In this document: one piece after another, positions 4,185 through 5,512 of the stretch | Position numbering within the stretch: the stretch's first letter is position 1 | Layout of the letters: the number at the start of each line of letters is the position of its first letter | Source of the DNA: Acidobacteriota bacterium | GTDB taxonomy: Bacteria; Acidobacteriota; Blastocatellia; Pyrinomonadales; Pyrinomonadaceae | NCBI GenBank assembly: GCA_013696385.1 | Contig: JACCYR010000296.1 | Span: forward strand, 1 to 5,512 | DNA length: 5,512 nucleotides | Reading direction: 5' to 3' | Made by a program: the position numbers and the translations under genes | Notes under the pieces: generated by a model | Databases searched by the model: none | What the model saw: only the letters and a program-made list of their open reading frames with translations | What the model was told of the DNA's origin: nothing

Positions 4185-5030
4185 TTAAACTATTACGGAA
4201 GTTTTTTCTAATTTCTCGTCAAATTCCATAGCGGGCGCGCCAAAAACACAACGCAGTTTTCCGAGTAGAGTTTTCTTTTGCTTTACTGCTTTAAACATCT
4301 CAAACCAACTATGCGAATTTATCCAAAGCATATTGTAACTATTGATAGGTTTAATAATGCCGTAACGCGGCGTTTCAGTTTCTTCAATAAACGTGCGGAA
4401 CATTCTGTCCCAAACGATAAAAATTCCCGCGTAATTTTTGTCTAAATAATCGTTATTAACACCGTGATGAACGCGGTGATGCGACGGCGTGTTGAGAATT
4501 TTCTCCAAAAAACCGATTTTGCCGACGAGTTTCGTATGAATCCAGAATTGATAGATCAAATTTAAGCCGTGCATTATTGCAAATGCCCACAACGGAAAGC
4601 CCAAAAAAGCAATCGGCAGATAAAAAATCCAGTGCGCAATGCCGCTAAACCAACTTTGACGAACGGCAACGCTCAAATTATATTGATTGCTCGAATGATG
4701 AACGACGTGAAAGTTCCAGAAGAATCGGACTTCGTGGCTGAAGCGGTGAAACCAGTAATATGCAAAATCGTCAACGAAAAGTAAAATTACCCACGCCCAC
4801 AGAGCGTTCATCGGCATCTTAACGGGCGCGAGTTCGTAACCCCAAAGATAAATTAAACTCGTTACCAAGCCGAAAAGTACGCCCCACGCGACGCTCATAA
4901 AACCGATAAAAATATTTGTCCAAGTATCTTTGCGGTCAAAATTCTCGCGGTTTTCGCGTATTACGAGATATGCTTCGAGGGCAATTAGAAGCCCGAAAAT
5001 CGGAATGGCGATGACAATAGGGTTTAACAT
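4185..5030 (-). CDS. Membrane di-iron hydroxylase, sterol desaturase/fatty acid hydroxylase superfamily, alkylglycerol-monooxygenase-like
   Basis: The protein has 281 residues. Membrane segments are visible at about 5-24, 37-65, 76-94 and 133-163. The superfamily's histidine boxes are complete: HRFSH (95-99), HVVHH (108-112) and HHRVHH (184-189), which should bind two irons on the cytosolic face. Several stretches fit the alkylglycerol monooxygenase (AGMO/TMEM195) clade better than sterol C5-desaturases: DDFAYYWFHRFSHE (87-100) with Glu right after the first box, HHSSNQYNLSVAVRQS (111-126), and NTPSHHRVHHG (180-190) followed by DKNYAGIFIVWDRMF (197-211). AGMO uses O2 and tetrahydrobiopterin to cleave ether lipids. 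Whether this bacterial member does so, or hydroxylates another lipid, is not known. It is shorter than animal AGMO, lacking the long C-terminal extension. It starts 15 bp after the DinB gene stop and ends 17 bp before the B12-binding gene, so it is probably the middle of an operon. The ATG at 5030 has only a poor ribosome site. Confidence 0.92.
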   Translation of the reverse strand: MLNPIVIAIPIFGLLIALEAYLVIRENRENFDRKDTWTNIFIGFMSVAWGVLFGLVTSLIYLWGYELAPVKMPMNALWAWVILLFVDDFAYYWFHRFSHEVRFFWNFHVVHHSSNQYNLSVAVRQSWFSGIAHWIFYLPIAFLGFPLWAFAIMHGLNLIYQFWIHTKLVGKIGFLEKILNTPSHHRVHHGVNNDYLDKNYAGIFIVWDRMFRTFIEETETPRYGIIKPINSYNMLWINSHSWFEMFKAVKQKKTLLGKLRCVFGAPAMEFDEKLEKTSVIV

Positions 5031-5045
5031 CTCGATTTATTTGAT

Positions 5046-5512
5046 TCAATCAAACTCAACGCGGTTTGCCGATTGTTTTTGTCCAACGCGCCCTATTTCG
5101 ATTTCCGCTCTGAAATAATTTTCGCCGCGAATTGGTGCATGAAACATTCGTCGCAAAAGATTAATTTGCCCGACGTGCGTCAAAGCATCGGCAATCGGAC
5201 CTTGAAAAATCTTCTCGCACGTTTTTGCCAAAGGTTCTTCGGAAGCCAAAAACTCGTCAAACTTTTTCAAGCAATCAAAGAAACGCGCCGTTTCCTGTTC
5301 CCAAGCCAAAGGTTCAGAATCTTTCCAAACAGGTTTCTCCCGCGCCATCCACAAAGCCCAATCGAGAAGGTCGCCGATATGCGCCAGAATCTCGACCGGC
5401 GTGCGCGTCGTTTCGCTCGCCTTCATCGCCGCAAAACTTTCGGGCGCATCGGCAATAGCTTTGCCGCCGCGATAAGCCAAAGTCGCCAGCGTGTGGCGCA
5501 GAAATTCACGTT
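5046..5512 (-). CDS. DinB-family (four-helix bundle) protein, N-terminus beyond the window
   Basis: The reading frame is open to the window edge: upstream of an in-frame TTG at 5480 it continues as REFLRHTLATLAYRGGKA, a typical start of DinB-like proteins. I therefore treat the gene as cut by the edge rather than starting at 5480. The visible 154 residues carry LAHIGDLLDWALW (42-54 of the visible part) and ALTHVGQINLLRRMF (109-123), the two helices that carry metal-binding histidines in DinB/YfiT-like bundles. H44 and H112 are probable ligands; H124 or H6 might be the third. The place usually filled by a third His (four residues after H112) is Asn. The family includes thiol-dependent transferases and many proteins of unknown role, so no reaction can be given. 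It is cytosolic and appears to be the first visible gene of the operon with the hydroxylase, 15 bp apart. Confidence 0.85.
   Translation of the reverse strand, partial: REFLRHTLATLAYRGGKAIADAPESFAAMKASETTRTPVEILAHIGDLLDWALWMAREKPVWKDSEPLAWEQETARFFDCLKKFDEFLASEEPLAKTCEKIFQGPIADALTHVGQINLLRRMFHAPIRGENYFRAEIEIGRVGQKQSANRVEFD

Noticed and set aside
5046..5480. A DinB-family gene starting at the TTG at 5480
   Set aside because: The frame stays open upstream to the window edge, and the extra residues (REFLRHTLAT) fit the usual N-terminal helix of the family, so the true start is outside.

Overview
The window most resembles a chromosomal segment of a moderately AT-rich, Gram-negative-type bacterium, and I lean towards Acidobacteriota (Blastocatellia-like). 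The reasons are the mix of a secreted LolA-like protein, an AtuA/DUF1446 protein, a stand-alone B12-binding mutase domain, an alkylglycerol-monooxygenase-like membrane enzyme and a DinB-fold protein, plus good AGGAG ribosome binding sites on some genes. This assignment is inference; there is no rRNA or other phylogenetic marker. I see no mobile element, tRNA, CRISPR array or phage gene.

Layout. Positions 1-200 hold no convincing gene but contain a nested inverted repeat (69-116) and a weak promoter. One plus-strand gene follows (201-1157), an unrecognised secreted protein with a probable LolA-like beta fold. A hairpin (1181-1205) separates it from everything else, which lies on the minus strand. 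Read in the direction of transcription from the right edge, the minus strand has: a DinB-family protein cut by the window end (5046-5512); a membrane di-iron hydroxylase of the alkylglycerol monooxygenase type (4185-5030); a cobalamin-binding mutase subunit (3763-4167); a very basic secreted 11-mer repeat protein (3322-3699); a terminator; a secreted LEA-like 11-mer repeat protein (2671-3186); a second terminator; and an AtuA/DUF1446 protein (1210-2577).

The first three minus-strand genes are only 15 and 17 bp apart and look like one operon. The 125-aa repeat protein starts 63 bp further on and may be read from the same transcript or from its own promoter. The LEA-like gene stands alone, between strong terminators, with an excellent sigma-54-type promoter whose -24 end overlaps the preceding terminator's T-tract. 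The AtuA-like gene has a near-consensus sigma-70 promoter (TTGACC-17-TCTAAT) lying inside the preceding terminator. Its -10 box is 8 bp from the ATG, which predicts a leaderless mRNA.

The most interesting content is the pair of neighbouring exported proteins built on 11-residue (33-bp) periods. One is charge-balanced, with the amphipathic geometry of lipid-binding or LEA helices. The other has no acidic residue at all after its signal peptide and carries KTKxG-like repeats reminiscent in form of synuclein. They lie just downstream of an enzyme whose closest recognisable family cleaves ether lipids, so a cell-envelope or lipid-linked stress role is a reasonable, untested hypothesis.
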